Assembly: GCF_009765445.1 (NCBI RefSeq)
Contig: NZ_WHOY01000031.1
Location: 3,269,774 to 3,333,773 of the forward strand
From: Pantoea sp. BAV 3049
GTDB taxonomy: Bacteria > Pseudomonadota > Gammaproteobacteria > Enterobacterales > Enterobacteriaceae
Reading direction: 5' to 3'
Length of the DNA stretch: 64,000 nt
Under the pieces are notes generated by a model. The model was not told the origin of the DNA and ran no database searches. It was given only the letters and a program-made list of their open reading frames with translations. Below, in pieces: positions 13,884 to 23,285 of the stretch (the stretch's first letter is position 1; every line of letters starts with the position of its first letter). The translations under genes and the position numbers were made by a program.

Positions 13884-14999
13884 ATGCAACAATGCCAACA
13901 TCCCCTGCTCAGCGCCTCGCTGGGAACACAACGTGAAATCATCAGCTATCACTACGGTGAACAAGCCTCATGCCAGGTTTACATCCAGGCGGCGCTGCAC
14001 GGCGATGAACTGCCCGGCGTGGCTGTTGCCTGGTATCTGAAAAAGAAATTCTCTGAGCTGGAAGCGGCAGGCCGGTTGAAAGCCCGGATTACACTGGTGC
14101 CGGTGGCAAATCCGCTGGCTCTAGGACAACACTGGCATGGTACCCACCTTGGCCGCTTTGATACGCATTCGGGGCAGGATTTTAACCGACAGTTTCCCTC
14201 TCTTGGCCCGGATCTGACCAAAACGCTGGCAAAAGTATTAACGCAGGATGCGGAACAAAACCGACGGCTTATCCGCGAGGCCATAAATCACTATTTTGAT
14301 ACTCATCACCCAGTCACCGAGCTGGAGTCACAGCGTCATACCCTGATGCGCATGGCCTGTCAGGCAGATTTGATGATTGATCTGCATTGCGACTGGGAAG
14401 CCACAACGCACCTCTACACCACGCCACAGGCCTGGCCAGACATTGAGCCACTCGCCCGCTATCTGGGCAGTGAAGTGCAGTTGATGGCAGAAATCTCGGG
14501 GGGCGAACCTTTTGACGAAGCTTGCTGCGAGCCGTGGCAATATCTTCAACGTACCTTAGGCGATCGTTTCCCACTACCGCAAGGGCTGAAACCAGTCACG
14601 CTGGAACTACGTGGCGTGATGGATGTCAGCCATGCACAGGCGGAGGAAGATGCTGATGCGATCGTCAAAGCACTGATTAAAGGTGGCTACATCGCCGGAG
14701 CCGCTACCGCATTACCGCCGCTGGTTAATCCTGCCGTCCCACTGGCCGCCTGTGAGTATATTTCATCCCCCCATTCTGGCGTCATTCTGCATCGTCGTCG
14801 TATCGGCGAGTGGATTAACCCTGGCGAAGTGGTGGCCGACATTCTCGACCCGCTGACTGACAAGCTGACGCCACTGGTGGCAGAGCACGGTGGATTGCTG
14901 TATGCCCGCCACTGGGTACGCTTTGCCACTGCCGGAATGCTGATCGTCCGGCTGGCCGGGACTGATGCCGTTCGCGAAGGGAATTTGCTGGTACCATGA
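13884..14999 (+). CDS. Succinylglutamate desuccinylase/aspartoacylase-family zinc hydrolase
   Basis: A 371-residue AstE/ASPA-type member of the M14 metallopeptidase-like superfamily. Zinc-site motifs are visible: AALHGDELPG with H39 and E42, a GQDFNRQFP substrate motif, and MIDLHCDWEATTHL with the third zinc histidine. The C-terminal region (about 285-371: SPHSGVILHRR, GEVVADILDP) resembles the lipoyl-like C-terminal domain seen in this family. It presumably deacylates an N-acyl amino acid or related amide, but the substrate is unknown. It lies just after a basic-amino-acid binding protein but behind that gene's terminator. It converges on gnd. Confidence 0.85.
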   Translation: MQQCQHPLLSASLGTQREIISYHYGEQASCQVYIQAALHGDELPGVAVAWYLKKKFSELEAAGRLKARITLVPVANPLALGQHWHGTHLGRFDTHSGQDFNRQFPSLGPDLTKTLAKVLTQDAEQNRRLIREAINHYFDTHHPVTELESQRHTLMRMACQADLMIDLHCDWEATTHLYTTPQAWPDIEPLARYLGSEVQLMAEISGGEPFDEACCEPWQYLQRTLGDRFPLPQGLKPVTLELRGVMDVSHAQAEEDADAIVKALIKGGYIAGAATALPPLVNPAVPLAACEYISSPHSGVILHRRRIGEWINPGEVVADILDPLTDKLTPLVAEHGGLLYARHWVRFATAGMLIVRLAGTDAVREGNLLVP

Positions 15000-15026
15000 C
15001 TTTCTGTTGAAAACTACAAACGAAAA

Positions 15027-15052
15027 AAAGGCTTCCCGAAGGAAGCCTTTTT
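15027..15052. terminator. Bidirectional terminator between convergent genes
   Basis: A perfect ten-base-pair stem AAAGGCTTCC/GGAAGCCTTT (15027-15036, 15041-15050) is flanked by an A-run on the left and Ts on the right, so it can end transcription of both the deacylase gene and gnd. Confidence 0.92.
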
Positions 15053-15070
15053 AATGACGACGAGATTAAA

Positions 15071-16477
15071 TTAATCCATCCATTCGGTGTGGAACACGCC
15101 GTCTTTGTCAGTGCGTTTGTAAGTGTGCGCACCAAAGTAATCACGCTGAGCCTGAATCAGGTTCGCTGGCAGTACCGCTGAACGGTAGCTGTCGTAGTAA
15201 GCGATAGCAGCGGAGAACGTTGGCGTCGGAATACCGTTCTGCACGGCATAAGCCACAACGTCACGCAGTGCCTGCTGGTATTCGTCAGCAATATTTTTGA
15301 AGTAAGGCGCCAGCAGCAGGTTAGCAATGTCAGCGTTATCGGCATAAGCATCGGTAATTTTCTGCAGGAACTGAGCACGGATGATGCAACCCGCGCGGAA
15401 GATTTTAGCAATCTCACCGTAATGCAGGTTCCAGTTGTTCTCAGTCGAAGCCGCTTTCAGCTGTGAGAAGCCCTGAGCATAGGAAACGATTTTACCCAGG
15501 TACAGCGCGCGGCGAACTTTCTCGATGAATTCAGCTTTGTCACCAGAAATAGTTTTGACGGCCGGGCCGCTCAGCACTTTAGAAGCTGCAACACGCTGAG
15601 TTTTCAGCGAAGAGAGGTAGCGGGCGAACACAGACTCGGTGATCAGAGACAGCGGCTCGCCAAGATCCAGAGAGCTCTGGCTGGTCCATTTACCAGTACC
15701 TTTGTTGGCGGCTTCATCCAGAATCACATCAACCAGGTACTTACCGTCTTCATCTTTTTTGGTGAAGATATCTTTAGTGATGTCGATCAGGTAGCTGCTC
15801 AGTTCACCTTCGTTCCACTCGCTGAAGGTCTTAGCCAGATCGTCGTTACTCAGGTTCAGGGCGTTTTTCAGCAGAGAATAAGCTTCAGCGATCAGCTGCA
15901 TATCGCCATATTCGATACCGTTGTGCACCATTTTCACATAGTGACCTGCGCCGTCCGGACCAATGTAGGCAACGCACGCTTCACCTTCAGCGCGGGCAGC
16001 AATCTTATCCAGAATCGGTGCAACCAGCTCGTACGCTTCTTTTTGACCGCCAGGCATGATAGATGGCCCTTTCAGGGCACCCTCTTCGCCGCCGGAAACG
16101 CCGGTACCGATAAAGTTAAAGCCTTGCTCAGAAAGTTCGCGGTTACGGCGAATGGTGTCTTTATAGAAGGTGTTGCCGCCGTCGATCAGGATATCGCCTT
16201 TGTCGAGGTGTGGGGTCAGGGAAGCAATGGTTTTATCGGTTGCTTCACCGGCCTGTACCATCAGCAGAATACGACGCGGTTTCTCAAGGGAATCAACAAA
16301 CTCTTCGATGGTGTAGTAAGGAGCCAGCTTTTTACCTTCGTTCTCGGCGATAACTTCATCAGTCTTCTCGCGAGAGCGGTTAAAGATGGAAACGGTATAG
16401 CCGCGGCTCTCAATGTTAAGAGCCAGGTTACGGCCCATTACTGCCATACCTACAACGCCGATCTGTTGCTTGGACAT
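15071..16477 (-). CDS. gnd: 6-phosphogluconate dehydrogenase Gnd
   Basis: NADP-dependent decarboxylating dehydrogenase of the oxidative pentose phosphate pathway, converting 6-phosphogluconate to ribulose 5-phosphate. It has 468 residues, the E. coli length. The N-terminal Rossmann motif is [18 protein letters not shown], the substrate-binding signature is [21 protein letters not shown], and catalytic-region [17 protein letters not shown] is intact. gnd commonly borders O-antigen clusters in enteric bacteria, and here it forms the boundary between the his block and the rhamnan-like cluster. The 155 bases before its start contain a small inverted repeat (GACTGAA/TTCAGTC, 16593-16615) and presumably its own promoter. 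Confidence 0.98.
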   Translation of the reverse strand: MSKQQIGVVGMAVMGRNLALNIESRGYTVSIFNRSREKTDEVIAENEGKKLAPYYTIEEFVDSLEKPRRILLMVQAGEATDKTIASLTPHLDKGDILIDGGNTFYKDTIRRNRELSEQGFNFIGTGVSGGEEGALKGPSIMPGGQKEAYELVAPILDKIAARAEGEACVAYIGPDGAGHYVKMVHNGIEYGDMQLIAEAYSLLKNALNLSNDDLAKTFSEWNEGELSSYLIDITKDIFTKKDEDGKYLVDVILDEAANKGTGKWTSQSSLDLGEPLSLITESVFARYLSSLKTQRVAASKVLSGPAVKTISGDKAEFIEKVRRALYLGKIVSYAQGFSQLKAASTENNWNLHYGEIAKIFRAGCIIRAQFLQKITDAYADNADIANLLLAPYFKNIADEYQQALRDVVAYAVQNGIPTPTFSAAIAYYDSYRSAVLPANLIQAQRDYFGAHTYKRTDKDGVFHTEWMD

Positions 16478-16632
16478 TACATACTCCTGTCTTTGGAAAA
16501 CGTAGACTCATCGTCTGAAGTCAGAACATATTAACTGAAGAGCATTGCCGGAGGGTAGCAATAGGTGTGATAGGTTATCAAAATGTTTTAATGACTGAAC
16601 ATTTATTCTTCAGTCGGAAGAATCTGACAAAA

Positions 16633-17439
16633 TCAGAACAATCTCCAGCCATTTTTATTAAAAAATTTCAACATTGACGATGAGAACATAAGAATATGCT
16701 TAAGTCCTTTTTTTGAAGCGTTACCACCGTGATGAATAACTTGCACTTGAGGAACATAAGCAACATCTGTCTGTTGAACAGCACGATAGCTGAGATCGGT
16801 ATCTTCGAAGTAGAGAAAAAAATCAGGATCGAACCCTTTAAGTTCTTGCAAAACAGAATTCCGGAAAAACATGAAACACCCACTTACAATCGGGGGATTC
16901 CAGTAGACGTTTATATCATCAATCTGGTCAACCATATTGTATAAATCTAACTTATGTTTTAGGAATTTCTTTATCCAGGTTGGCGCAAAGCCGCGGACTA
17001 AAAGTGTCAGGACGCTTGGATAGCGTTTACAAAGAAATTGTCGTTGACCGTCTTCCCACCGCGCAAGAGGTGAGAGCAGACCACAATTTGGATGTAAATT
17101 GAAAAATTGGAGTGCTTGTTCTAATGAGGATTCGTCTAAGATAATATCGGGATTAAGGATGAGGTGATAATCAACATCGTTAGTCATAGCAAGGTTATGT
17201 GCTCTGCCATATCCTAAATTTTTTCCGGTGATAATCACGGAACAAAATGAATAATTCTCTTCGAGTTGAAAATGAATCTGTTGTTTTTCGTTGAACCCAT
17301 TTTCAATAAAAATGATCTGTACTGAGATATCCTTACAACGTTCAAGCGCCTTAATAAGTGAATCCATTAAATTAAAAATATCATCATCTATAAAGAACGT
17401 CACCACAGAAATACGTATTGTTCGTGCACTTTCGATCAT
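16633..17439 (-). CDS. GT2 glycosyltransferase, WbbL-like (putative rhamnosyltransferase)
   Basis: A 268-residue GT-A fold family 2 enzyme, cytoplasmic face of the inner membrane. Motifs are the N-terminal ISVVTFF strand, GKNLGYGRAHNLAM for nucleotide-sugar binding, the DxD-like LILNPDIILD, and the acceptor-site FDPDFFLYFEDTDLSYR. This arrangement resembles WbbL, which adds the first rhamnose to GlcNAc-PP-undecaprenol, and dTDP-rhamnose genes are in the same cluster. Linkage and acceptor are not predictable. It is the last glycosyltransferase of the cluster, 155 bases before gnd, and is visibly AT-rich compared with gnd. Confidence 0.85.
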   Translation of the reverse strand: MIESARTIRISVVTFFIDDDIFNLMDSLIKALERCKDISVQIIFIENGFNEKQQIHFQLEENYSFCSVIITGKNLGYGRAHNLAMTNDVDYHLILNPDIILDESSLEQALQFFNLHPNCGLLSPLARWEDGQRQFLCKRYPSVLTLLVRGFAPTWIKKFLKHKLDLYNMVDQIDDINVYWNPPIVSGCFMFFRNSVLQELKGFDPDFFLYFEDTDLSYRAVQQTDVAYVPQVQVIHHGGNASKKGLKHILMFSSSMLKFFNKNGWRLF

Positions 17440-17465
17440 AGCATATGCTTCTTAAAGGATACGAT

Positions 17466-18362
17466 TTATTTTGGTGTGTATTTACCCGATCTGTTGATAA
17501 TACCATGATAAAGACCACGAATAACTGCTGAAATATTTTTCTTTTTACTTTCTGAAAACAATATAAGAATAGATATTTTAGAAATTAGTTTAATAGCGTC
17601 TATCAACTTCCAACTTATCGGTATATAACTTCTCTTATAAAGAAGTAATGCATTACGTACCATATAGTAATGCCGCAAAGGGGTATGAACTGCAACATGC
17701 CTGCCAAATACATTGATATGGTCGTCACCTAAAGCATGATGCATTTTTGCTGAAAAACAACCGTATGAGCGATATCCTTCAGAGCGAGCACGTAATGCCC
17801 ATTCTATATCGACATAATCGATAAAAAGACTTCCATCCATCATCCCTATAACGGGTAAATGACGAACAGGCAGTAAGGAACCTGAAGCAATAACATGGTC
17901 GACCTCAACAATATTTTCACTGTCATGTTCTGACATTTTTACAATGCTGAGTTGCTCAACACGAATGAAACGTGCTCTGGATCGATGCTCATTATCAATA
18001 AAGTTTGGCCCAATGGCAGCCGCTTCAGGATATTTTTTGACAGCGGTTAGGAGCTCAGAAACCATGTTATTCTCAGGTATACTGTCCTGATCCATTAAGA
18101 GTATATAGTCATATTTTCTGGTGATAGCGATCTCAATGCCATGGTTCTGAGCTGATGCTATACCAACATTTTCATTGAATGAAAATAATTCAATAGTGGG
18201 GCGATATGTGGTTAATCGTTCCGCTATTTCGCCAATATTAACGGAATTATTATCTACAACCAAAATATCTACATGGCTTGAGGTCAGAATATCAAACTGT
18301 TCAAAAAGTGTCGTAATATCCGGTTGATAAGTAACAGTAATAGCTAAAACTCTACTTTTCAC
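17466..18362 (-). CDS. GT2 rhamnosyltransferase-like protein (RfbF type)
   Basis: A 298-residue family 2 glycosyltransferase. It starts with VLAITVTYQPD, then VDILVVDNNS, FNENVGIASAQNHGIEIA, the metal-binding DYILLMDQDS, and the acceptor-side MDGSLFIDYVDIEWALRARSEGY. These match the dTDP-rhamnosyltransferase subfamily exemplified by RfbF. The C-terminus has a hydrophobic basic segment (SKISILILFSESKKK) that may bind membrane. It ends 26 bases before the WbbL-like gene, so the two are probably co-transcribed. Confidence 0.85.
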   Translation of the reverse strand: MKSRVLAITVTYQPDITTLFEQFDILTSSHVDILVVDNNSVNIGEIAERLTTYRPTIELFSFNENVGIASAQNHGIEIAITRKYDYILLMDQDSIPENNMVSELLTAVKKYPEAAAIGPNFIDNEHRSRARFIRVEQLSIVKMSEHDSENIVEVDHVIASGSLLPVRHLPVIGMMDGSLFIDYVDIEWALRARSEGYRSYGCFSAKMHHALGDDHINVFGRHVAVHTPLRHYYMVRNALLLYKRSYIPISWKLIDAIKLISKISILILFSESKKKNISAVIRGLYHGIINRSGKYTPK

Positions 18363-18381
18363 TCCACTCCATCCTGAGTTA

Positions 18382-18402
18382 AAAGGGCCACAGGCCCTTT
18401 TT
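18382..18402 (-). terminator. Hairpin after the large glycosyltransferase gene
   Basis: AAGGGCC/GGCCCTT repeats with a three-base loop lie immediately after the stop codon of the 1181-residue gene. On the minus strand the stem runs into a short T-rich tract, so it could attenuate transcription into the two GT2 genes. The tract is short, and full termination is doubtful. Confidence 0.55.
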
Positions 18403-21400
18403 TTAGTGAGTTGTGAGATAAATATCGACTAATTCATTATATTGTTCATCAAAAGAACGAATATGAGCATGAGGGGAAGTTTCCAATTTGCCCTGTGGCA
18501 TACTTTTGAAGTGCGCCAGAGTTTGGCTAATGGCAACTTTCAATCTCTCAGCGTCATTGTCAAACGGGATAACAAGTCCGTTCTGGCCCTCAATGATATC
18601 TTCAGCCGCCCCACCCGCATCAGAAGTGATAACCCATACATTACGAATCAAAGCTTCCCTGACTGTCAGACCAAAACTTTCTTTAGACTGGGTCGGGTAA
18701 AGCAAAACATCAATACTACTGTAAAATGCGTCCATGTCTTGTTGAGTAAATGCGGGTACGACTGTATAACTCGGGAAGTTTTCCAAATCATTTTTACTGA
18801 AAGAGGAAAAACCTAAATTTAAAGTGTTATCAACAATGACTAATTCCACATCCGCAGAGGAAAAGCCCTTAAAAGCAGCCTGAATTAAATGAAAACCTTT
18901 AATTTGTGTATTACCACCAATATACCCAAACCGAATTTTAGTTGGGACCTGACGATCTGGCATGACCATGGGATAATTAACGCCATTCTTATTCAATGTC
19001 GTGTTAATAAAACCTTCATTCACATAAAGATCATGAGTGAATTGGCTAGGTGCCAGGATTTTATGTACCCGAGACAATGCGTTACGCTTCTTGATAACAT
19101 AGTATTTACTCTCTTCTTTATCAAAGATAGGTTTAGTCTCATGCCCCGTTAACACACCTCGTTCTTTATGTTTATCATCATAACTGAGTATAAATTGATT
19201 TTCATAAAGCCACCAAAAATCATGAGCCGTCACGATAACAGGTATATTTCTGCTCTTGCAGAGATCAACCATAGAAAGGCCTAATCCCTGAATAGAGTGA
19301 AGATGCACAATATCTGGCTTTACAATATCCAGCACTTGCTGGAAGGGAATATCAATTTTTTTGTTTAAAATCTGATCGGTTTCAGATACAAAAGAAGGCA
19401 GCCCGATACCAAAACATTCATGCTTATATGCACCATAACGACGAAGTTGATAAGGTGCTGCATATTCTTCAGATAAAGATGTCAAAACATGAATATTGAT
19501 ATCTTGATTCTGATCGAAACGTTTATTCATCTCCTCAGCAACAACGGTCGCACCACCAAATGAACGGGGATTATAATAGCAGTTAACAGAAAGGACATTC
19601 TTCCGTTCGTTTGCGTGAATACGGATAAAGTTATCAGTTAAATGTGAAACTTGCTGATGCGCTATATTTTCTGGTGAATAATGATGAAGAACCGTATTCT
19701 GAGCCTTATGCCCGGTATCATGGCGAAGTTCAGCAGAATCGATCAGTTGGTTCAGTACAGATTCCCATTCCCCGGTCGACTCACACAGGAAGCCGTTCTC
19801 CCCATGTTCAATCACTCTGCTGAATGTTGGTCGCGGAGAACAAACACTTGGAAGACCCAATATCGATGCTTCAATATATTTGATATTACTTTTTGAGTAA
19901 TTAAATACGTAATCTTCCAGAGGAGCAAGGTTAATATCACATTCTGCCAGCACCCTCAGATAATCCTGATAAGGACAAAGCGCCACTCGTTCTATTTGAG
20001 ACTGTACATCATCAAAAGAAGAAGGAAGATCGAGTTCTCCAATTAATCTGAAATGAACATTTTGGTTCGCCTTAAGGACATTTAAAATCGCCTGGGAGGC
20101 TTCAAGAAAATCAATATTATGAGTCGTTGTTCCCGAACCATACACAATACGAATGATGCCATCCGTCTCGCTGAGACGACTTGAAGATATCCCCTGAGCA
20201 GTAATGATTGTTTCAGGGTCCAGTGCATTCTCAATAACATATGCATAAGGTGCACCAGCGGCGACCATTGCGTCAGCAAGATGCTGTGTTGAAGCAATAA
20301 CACCTCTGCATTTCAACATCGCTCTTTTATACAGCGCCGCACCATCAAGAAGAGCATTATAGGTATGTTTGTCTAATGCCTGTAGAGTTTTGCTATGGCG
20401 CATCACTTCCTGATCAAAGATGAGGTCATCGACTTCCCAGAATGTTGGCAGATTAAGTCGTTCACATTCAGCAAAAACAGGATCCATAGTCTCATAACCA
20501 GGAACCCGGTAAAAAATGACCAAAGAATGACTCTGCAACGCTTCAATGCACTCATTTTGTTGACTCCAGTGCAATACAGTCGTTGGTATACCCAATTTCT
20601 TAAATAGTTCAACTTTTTGATCGACACGATATTTTTTGCACTGCGGAATAGATAACTCAGAAATAAGCAAAATCTTCGGCATCAACACATCTTGTGCGGG
20701 CACGTCCACTGCTCCAAGGCTCTTTCTTTCAACAATAGTTGATGAATGATGCAATTGATTCAGGAACCTGACTTTATCGATAATACCACGCAAGCCTTTC
20801 TGTTGATAAATTATATTCGCTCTGGAAATACTATCTTTAATACCATAAGTGCTTACAACACGCTTAGAAACCTCTAATCCCTTCTTTATTTTTCTCAATT
20901 CAGTCACAGACTTACGTAAAGGTAAGGTCAGTTTCCAACTGGTTGATGTTCTTAGAGCATTATTATCATAAGAGAGACGTTGAATTAATTGGTCTTTCTC
21001 ATTAATGTCTTTATTTTTTATTTCTATTTCAAGCCTTAAGGTATCTTCGATACTTTTATAAAAAACCACATCTCGTTCAAGTTGTTCGATTGTGGCAGTA
21101 TCATTACGATTACTTTCAACTAACCGGGACCATTCCATTTCAGGAAATGTTGGCATATCACGCCATGGATTATTACTTTGATCTTGCGGGATATTGAAAG
21201 AACCATTAATTTTTTGATGACCTTCAACTACGGTTTCAATTTCACCGGAGATGACACGTGGCCCTAAAACATTACTCTCTTTCTTTCTTTTTTGAATAAT
21301 ACACAGGGAATTAATAAATTGCACTGAATGAATTTCAGTATAATCGACATTATCTAAATCGTTACATTGATAATATTCATAAAACGGTTTCAGGTATTCA

Positions 21401-21948
21401 TGTTCACTTTTGGCAGTGCCCCAGTGCTCATAATTTGGGATATCACCAAGTTTTTTAAGGAAAGCCATCGAAGAGTATGGATCGTAAAGCCCACCCTCAA
21501 AATTCTGCCAGTAACTGCAGTGAAGATCCTCAATGATATAATATCCATCTTCCTTAATTAAAGGGAAATAGAGTAGAAAAGACTTTATGATATCTGATGA
21601 ATCATGAGATCCATCATCAATGATCACGTCAAATTCCGGTGATATTTTCTCAATTCGTTCTTTAACTTCTTGAGTTGATGAATCACCAATGATCACACTG
21701 ATATTATCTTTATCATAGGTCAGCAGTGAACACTTCTCATCAATATCACAGCCAATGATGTTAACCGCATTTGGAAAATATTGAGACCAAATATCCAGTG
21801 AACCACCGTTCTGTACACCTATCTCCAAAAAACTAACGGGTAAAGGTTGTAGTTTTGATAAAGTTTCATGGTAAGTATTTAAATAAATAGACCATTTATC
21901 CGAAGATTTACCGTGATGATTCTCATAAAGTTCAAATAGTGTTTTCAT
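18403..21948 (-). CDS. Multidomain methyltransferase-like / coiled-coil / double GT4 glycosyltransferase
   Basis: A 1181-residue fusion. Residues 1-225 look like a class I SAM methyltransferase: SFLEIGVQNGGSLDIW (39-54) as motif I, GCDIDEKC (66-73), and DVIIDDGSHD (107-116). Residues about 280-365 are charged and heptad-like, probably coiled coil, including the STSWKLTLPLR element (335-345) often seen between domains of large glycosyltransferases. Two GT-B domains follow: about 423-780 with IKYIEASILGLPSV, and about 784-1181 with VHLHSIQGLG, SFGGATVVAEE and ESFGLTVREAL. There is no signal peptide. Its ATG overlaps the wzt stop (ATGA), coupling it to the exporter. Together with rml genes it probably builds, and perhaps caps, a rhamnose-containing O polysaccharide. 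Domain identities are from motifs; activity and specificity are inferred. Confidence 0.8.
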   Translation of the reverse strand: MKTLFELYENHHGKSSDKWSIYLNTYHETLSKLQPLPVSFLEIGVQNGGSLDIWSQYFPNAVNIIGCDIDEKCSLLTYDKDNISVIIGDSSTQEVKERIEKISPEFDVIIDDGSHDSSDIIKSFLLYFPLIKEDGYYIIEDLHCSYWQNFEGGLYDPYSSMAFLKKLGDIPNYEHWGTAKSEHEYLKPFYEYYQCNDLDNVDYTEIHSVQFINSLCIIQKRKKESNVLGPRVISGEIETVVEGHQKINGSFNIPQDQSNNPWRDMPTFPEMEWSRLVESNRNDTATIEQLERDVVFYKSIEDTLRLEIEIKNKDINEKDQLIQRLSYDNNALRTSTSWKLTLPLRKSVTELRKIKKGLEVSKRVVSTYGIKDSISRANIIYQQKGLRGIIDKVRFLNQLHHSSTIVERKSLGAVDVPAQDVLMPKILLISELSIPQCKKYRVDQKVELFKKLGIPTTVLHWSQQNECIEALQSHSLVIFYRVPGYETMDPVFAECERLNLPTFWEVDDLIFDQEVMRHSKTLQALDKHTYNALLDGAALYKRAMLKCRGVIASTQHLADAMVAAGAPYAYVIENALDPETIITAQGISSSRLSETDGIIRIVYGSGTTTHNIDFLEASQAILNVLKANQNVHFRLIGELDLPSSFDDVQSQIERVALCPYQDYLRVLAECDINLAPLEDYVFNYSKSNIKYIEASILGLPSVCSPRPTFSRVIEHGENGFLCESTGEWESVLNQLIDSAELRHDTGHKAQNTVLHHYSPENIAHQQVSHLTDNFIRIHANERKNVLSVNCYYNPRSFGGATVVAEEMNKRFDQNQDINIHVLTSLSEEYAAPYQLRRYGAYKHECFGIGLPSFVSETDQILNKKIDIPFQQVLDIVKPDIVHLHSIQGLGLSMVDLCKSRNIPVIVTAHDFWWLYENQFILSYDDKHKERGVLTGHETKPIFDKEESKYYVIKKRNALSRVHKILAPSQFTHDLYVNEGFINTTLNKNGVNYPMVMPDRQVPTKIRFGYIGGNTQIKGFHLIQAAFKGFSSADVELVIVDNTLNLGFSSFSKNDLENFPSYTVVPAFTQQDMDAFYSSIDVLLYPTQSKESFGLTVREALIRNVWVITSDAGGAAEDIIEGQNGLVIPFDNDAERLKVAISQTLAHFKSMPQGKLETSPHAHIRSFDEQYNELVDIYLTTH

Positions 21949-23285
21949 TTAATATCCAGCTTCACTTCATCAAATTTAATACCAACAAGACCCCATCGTA
22001 CTTCACTCGATGAAACATTTATAATTAGCGCATCATGCAACCAGTGATGCTGAACATGATTGTTGATGTCACCATTAGCCAGGGAAATCATCATCGAGTA
22101 TTCACCATTAGGCAACATGGGCAGCGTGAAAATATATTCAGCTTTGAATTTTTCACCGGCGGCAACTTGAACAGTATGGGTATTAGTGAAAGGAAGTGTA
22201 TTTTCACCAAACAGTACCTGTCCCAAACGGTCTTTTACCAGAAAGCCGATGATTGGAGAGTCAAAAGCTTCATGTGCCTGAGCTTCTATGGTTAATTTTA
22301 CCTTCTCTCCGCCTTTGAATACGTGTAACGTATTTCCCGTCATTATTTCAGCGAAGTTGACTGTAATAATCTCTCCCGCCCCGGTTTTCCAACCATTGGC
22401 ATTGTTCAGATTATCTTCAATTCCGTATTGAGATCGGTAGTCGATTACAGTGGTTTTTGGACCATCAACCTCATTTTCGACAATCGTCAGTTCTTCATCA
22501 CTGACTGTCTCATCTTTTAAACTCTGTAGCTTAGCATCATCTCCATAGACTTCCTGCAAAGTGTACTGGAGATATTTCTCGGCAACATTTTTTGCTTTAC
22601 CTGAGGTAATCATCTCTCCCTGATGAAGCCAGATCGCTTTATCACAAAGATTTATAACTGAATTGGTATCATGGCTGACAAACAAAAGCGTGCCGTTTTC
22701 TTTAAATTTCCGTATAAAACGCATGCATTTTTGAGTAAATACAGCATCTCCTACAGCCAGAGCTTCATCGACAACTAATATCTCAGCATCAACATGAGCA
22801 ATAACAGCAAAGGCGAGACGAACATACATCCCACTTGAATATGTTTTTACAGGTTGGTTAATATAATCGCCTATTTCAGCGAAGGCTAAAATATCATCAT
22901 ATCGATCTCTGATTTGCTCATTACTCAGCCCATAAAGCGATGCAGCCATAAAAACGTTTTCATGGCCAGTAAACTCGGGGTTGAACCCGGCACCAAGTTC
23001 AAGCAGGGCGGCAATTTTCCCATTAACTTTAATCTGACCATCCGTTGGGTTTAACGTCCCACAAATCATTTGTAAAAGAGTAGATTTACCGGAGCCGTTT
23101 CTGCCAATGATACCTACCGTTTCTCCCTTTTTCAGGCTGAACGAAACATCTTTTAGTGCCCAGAATTCACGGTATAACTGTTTACGGCTGCGGAAAAACA
23201 TCTGGAGCAGTCGATCTTTCGGGGTATCATAAATCTGATAACACTTACTCAGTCCCTTAACTTCAATGATATTATCAGATGACAT
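21945..23285 (-). CDS. wzt: O-polysaccharide ABC exporter ATPase Wzt with C-terminal carbohydrate-binding-like domain
   Basis: A 446-residue ATPase. The N-terminal nucleotide-binding domain (about 1-250) carries Walker A GRNGSGKST, signature YSSGMYVRLAFA, Walker B AEILVVDEALAVGD and the switch histidine in LFVSHD. About 190 further residues (from 255) form a beta-rich extension, as in Wzt of E. coli O8/O9a, where this domain recognises the modified chain end before export. The start at 23285, with AAGGGG before it and an 11-base overlap with wzm, is preferred over the longer frame beginning at 23339. It partners Wzm; the following gene overlaps by four bases. Confidence 0.93.
   Translation of the reverse strand: MSSDNIIEVKGLSKCYQIYDTPKDRLLQMFFRSRKQLYREFWALKDVSFSLKKGETVGIIGRNGSGKSTLLQMICGTLNPTDGQIKVNGKIAALLELGAGFNPEFTGHENVFMAASLYGLSNEQIRDRYDDILAFAEIGDYINQPVKTYSSGMYVRLAFAVIAHVDAEILVVDEALAVGDAVFTQKCMRFIRKFKENGTLLFVSHDTNSVINLCDKAIWLHQGEMITSGKAKNVAEKYLQYTLQEVYGDDAKLQSLKDETVSDEELTIVENEVDGPKTTVIDYRSQYGIEDNLNNANGWKTGAGEIITVNFAEIMTGNTLHVFKGGEKVKLTIEAQAHEAFDSPIIGFLVKDRLGQVLFGENTLPFTNTHTVQVAAGEKFKAEYIFTLPMLPNGEYSMMISLANGDINNHVQHHWLHDALIINVSSSEVRWGLVGIKFDEVKLDIK

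Noticed and set aside
16593-16615. A hairpin GACTGAA/TTCAGTC as terminator of the O-polysaccharide operon
   Set aside because: There is no T-run after it on the minus strand, so I kept it only as an inverted repeat near the gnd promoter.
18403-21948. The 1181-residue frame as an assembly error joining separate genes
   Set aside because: The frame is continuous, domain joins fall in linker-like sequence, and the STSWKLTLPLR linker element is typical of real multidomain glycosyltransferases.
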